7,139 nucleotides of DNA from an uncultured Bacteroidales bacterium (GTDB lineage: Bacteria; Bacteroidota; Bacteroidia; Bacteroidales; UBA932): positions 1 through 7,139 of the forward strand of contig CALCHD010000212.1 in assembly GCA_937901105.1 (NCBI GenBank). The letters are read 5' to 3'. Below are positions 5,710 to 7,139 of the stretch, in pieces; the first letter of the stretch is position 1; every line of letters starts with the position of its first letter. A program made the translations under genes and the position numbers. Under the pieces are notes generated by a model that was not told where the DNA came from, searched no databases, and was given only the letters and a program-made list of their open reading frames with translations.

Positions 5710-6486
5710 ATGGAGAAAGTAAAGATTGTAAAGATTGGGGGCAATATTGTAGACAACCCGCAGGCACTAGAGCTGTTTCTGGACAATTTCCACAAGCTGG
5801 AAGGCCCCAAGGTGCTTATCCACGGAGGCGGCAAGATTGCAAGCCAGCTCTCAAAAGAGCTTGGCCTTGAGGTGAAGATGCATAACGGCAGAAGAATCAC
5901 AGATTACGAGACTCTCAAGCTTGTAACCATGGTTTATGCCGGCCTTATAAACAAGCAGATTGTGGCGGCCCTCCAGCAGAGGGGGTGCAAGGCTGTAGGC
6001 CTTTCAGGAGCAGACGGCAATTCCGTTCCTGCAGTAAAGAGGGCTGCAAACCCTATAGACTGGGGATTTGTGGGAGATGTAAACCCTGCAGACATCAATG
6101 CAGATTTCCTTCAGCTGCTGCTTGAGGGAGGCTATGTTCCGGTATTCTGTGCAATTACACACGACACCAACGGCTCATTGCTGAACACCAATGCAGATAC
6201 AATGGCGTCGAGCCTTGCCAGGGCACTGTCGGGAAGATTCCTCACTTCATTGGTGTACTGCTTTGAGAAGGATGGTGTGCTTGCCAACCCTGATGATGAC
6301 TCATCTGTGATTCCTCTTATTACCAGGGAGAGCTACAAGGATCTTCTTGAGAAGGGGATGATTGTTGGAGGAATGATCCCTAAATTGGACAATGCATTTG
6401 CCGCATTGGAGAACGGCGTTGCAGAGGTGTTCATCAAGCACGCAGACAATTTGCTTAACAATAAGGAGACACTGCTTCAGCTGTAG
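5710..6486 (+). CDS. argB: N-acylglutamate kinase
   Basis: ATP-dependent phosphorylation of the gamma carboxylate of N-acetyl- or N-succinylglutamate. The 258-residue amino-acid-kinase-fold protein has K8 in VKIGGN, the glycine-rich HGGGK (38-42), substrate arginine R62 in NGRRITD, LNTNADTMASSLA in the nucleotide/substrate region and the C-terminal GGMIPKL lysine. Length equals the short E. coli-type enzyme. There is no N-terminal extension that could form the helix required for hexamer assembly and arginine inhibition in the arginine-sensitive class, so feedback inhibition at this step is unlikely (inference from family knowledge). The ATG follows the argF' stop by 1 nt, implying translational coupling. 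Which acyl group it accepts cannot be read from the sequence; context argues for succinyl. Confidence 0.95.
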   Translation: MEKVKIVKIGGNIVDNPQALELFLDNFHKLEGPKVLIHGGGKIASQLSKELGLEVKMHNGRRITDYETLKLVTMVYAGLINKQIVAALQQRGCKAVGLSGADGNSVPAVKRAANPIDWGFVGDVNPADINADFLQLLLEGGYVPVFCAITHDTNGSLLNTNADTMASSLARALSGRFLTSLVYCFEKDGVLANPDDDSSVIPLITRESYKDLLEKGMIVGGMIPKLDNAFAALENGVAEVFIKHADNLLNNKETLLQL

Positions 6487-6487
6487 T

Positions 6488-7139
6488 ATGGAGAATATAG
6501 GGCAAATGACCGCCAGCGCAGTTGGACTGCTTAAAAGGATGACCGCAATCCCTTCCCTCTCGTTTCAGGAGGAGGAAAGGAGTGCGTTCCTTTTTTCAGA
6601 GCTGTCACATAGGGCTGACATTGCAAACGCAACCGCACAGAACGGGAAGATTGTTGTAGAGAGGCTTTACAATAATATAATATTGTATAAGGAGAGCCTC
6701 TGCAGCGGCAAGCCTGTACTGATGCTCAATTCGCATATAGACACCGTACCTCCGGCTGCGGCATACACCTTTGACCCGTTTTCTCCGTTTGAGAAGGACG
6801 GAGCCGTGTACGGACTGGGTACAAATGACGACGGTGCCAGTGTTGTGAGCCAGATTGAGGCCTTCTTCCACTTTGCACAGGAGGACACCCTTGCGGTAAA
6901 CCTGATGCTTGTATTGAGCGCAGAGGAAGAGAGGAGCGGAAACACCGGAATCATCAAGTTTGTGGAGGAGTTCCCTCTGCAGCCAGATTTTGCAATCATA
7001 GGAGAGCCTACAGGAATGGAGGCAGCAGTAGCCGAGAGAGGTCTTCTTGTTCTCGACGGTACAGCAACCGGAGTGAGCGGACACGCAGCCCGCAATGAAG
7101 GGGTAAATGCCCTTTACATTGCTCTGGACGACATCAGCA
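6488..7139 (+). CDS. argE: M20-family N-acylornithine/N-acylcitrulline deacylase, 3' end outside window
   Basis: Zinc metallopeptidase-fold amidohydrolase; in this operon it should remove the acyl group from N-succinylcitrulline to yield citrulline for ArgG. The 217 residues present cover the N-terminal catalytic part: H83 and D85 in NSHIDTVPP, the bridging aspartate in GLGTNDDGAS (N113-D114), the catalytic and metal glutamates in SAEEERSG (146-148), IGEPT, and the start of the dimerisation domain at GHAARNEGVNA. The frame is open to the last base, so the gene runs past the right edge. Homologues are often labelled ArgE or DapE; the arginine context and the GHAARxEG segment favour ArgE. ATG 6488 follows the argB stop by 1 nt. 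Its first residues lie before any conserved motif, so this start rests on spacing. Confidence 0.9.
   Translation, partial: MENIGQMTASAVGLLKRMTAIPSLSFQEEERSAFLFSELSHRADIANATAQNGKIVVERLYNNIILYKESLCSGKPVLMLNSHIDTVPPAAAYTFDPFSPFEKDGAVYGLGTNDDGASVVSQIEAFFHFAQEDTLAVNLMLVLSAEEERSGNTGIIKFVEEFPLQPDFAIIGEPTGMEAAVAERGLLVLDGTATGVSGHAARNEGVNALYIALDDIS

Overview
The window reads as chromosomal DNA of a Bacteroidales bacterium (genus not resolved). Three things point there: promoter-like elements of the Bacteroidetes type (TTTG, 19 bp, TAnnTTTG) with little use of Shine-Dalgarno sites, an N-succinylornithine-type carbamoyltransferase, and a divergent GNAT acyltransferase heading the arginine genes.

Layout. 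Positions 1-568 hold no ordinary gene but are dense in signals. On the minus strand two tandem promoter-like elements (-7 boxes at 237-244 and 123-130) fire leftward into a leader that resembles the upstream region of a Bacteroidetes rRNA operon; the gene itself lies outside the window. On the plus strand a TAnnTTTG box at 338-345 is followed almost at once by a 20-codon ORF (352-414) ending Arg-Arg-Arg-Cys-stop, then by about 150 nt able to form several competing hairpins. I read this as an arginine-sensing leader-peptide attenuator.

From 569 to the right edge, seven genes lie head to tail on the plus strand: a GNAT acyltransferase (probable N-acylglutamate synthase), argG, argC, argD, an argF' carbamoyltransferase, argB and a partial M20 deacylase (argE-like). 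Gaps from argG onward are 15, 11, 37, 1 and 1 nt, so this is almost certainly one operon. A 124-nt gap before argG carries five degenerate 14-bp tandem repeats.

How they work together. The GNAT acylates glutamate; ArgB phosphorylates it; ArgC reduces the acyl phosphate; ArgD transaminates to N-acylornithine; ArgF' carbamoylates it without prior deacylation; the M20 enzyme removes the acyl group to give citrulline; ArgG makes argininosuccinate. Proline at position 90 of ArgF' indicates that the acyl group is succinyl. argH (the last step) and an argR-like regulator are not in the window.

The most notable item is the leader peptide. Its arginine codons are CGA CGA CGC, and CGA is not used in frame in any of the seven genes downstream.
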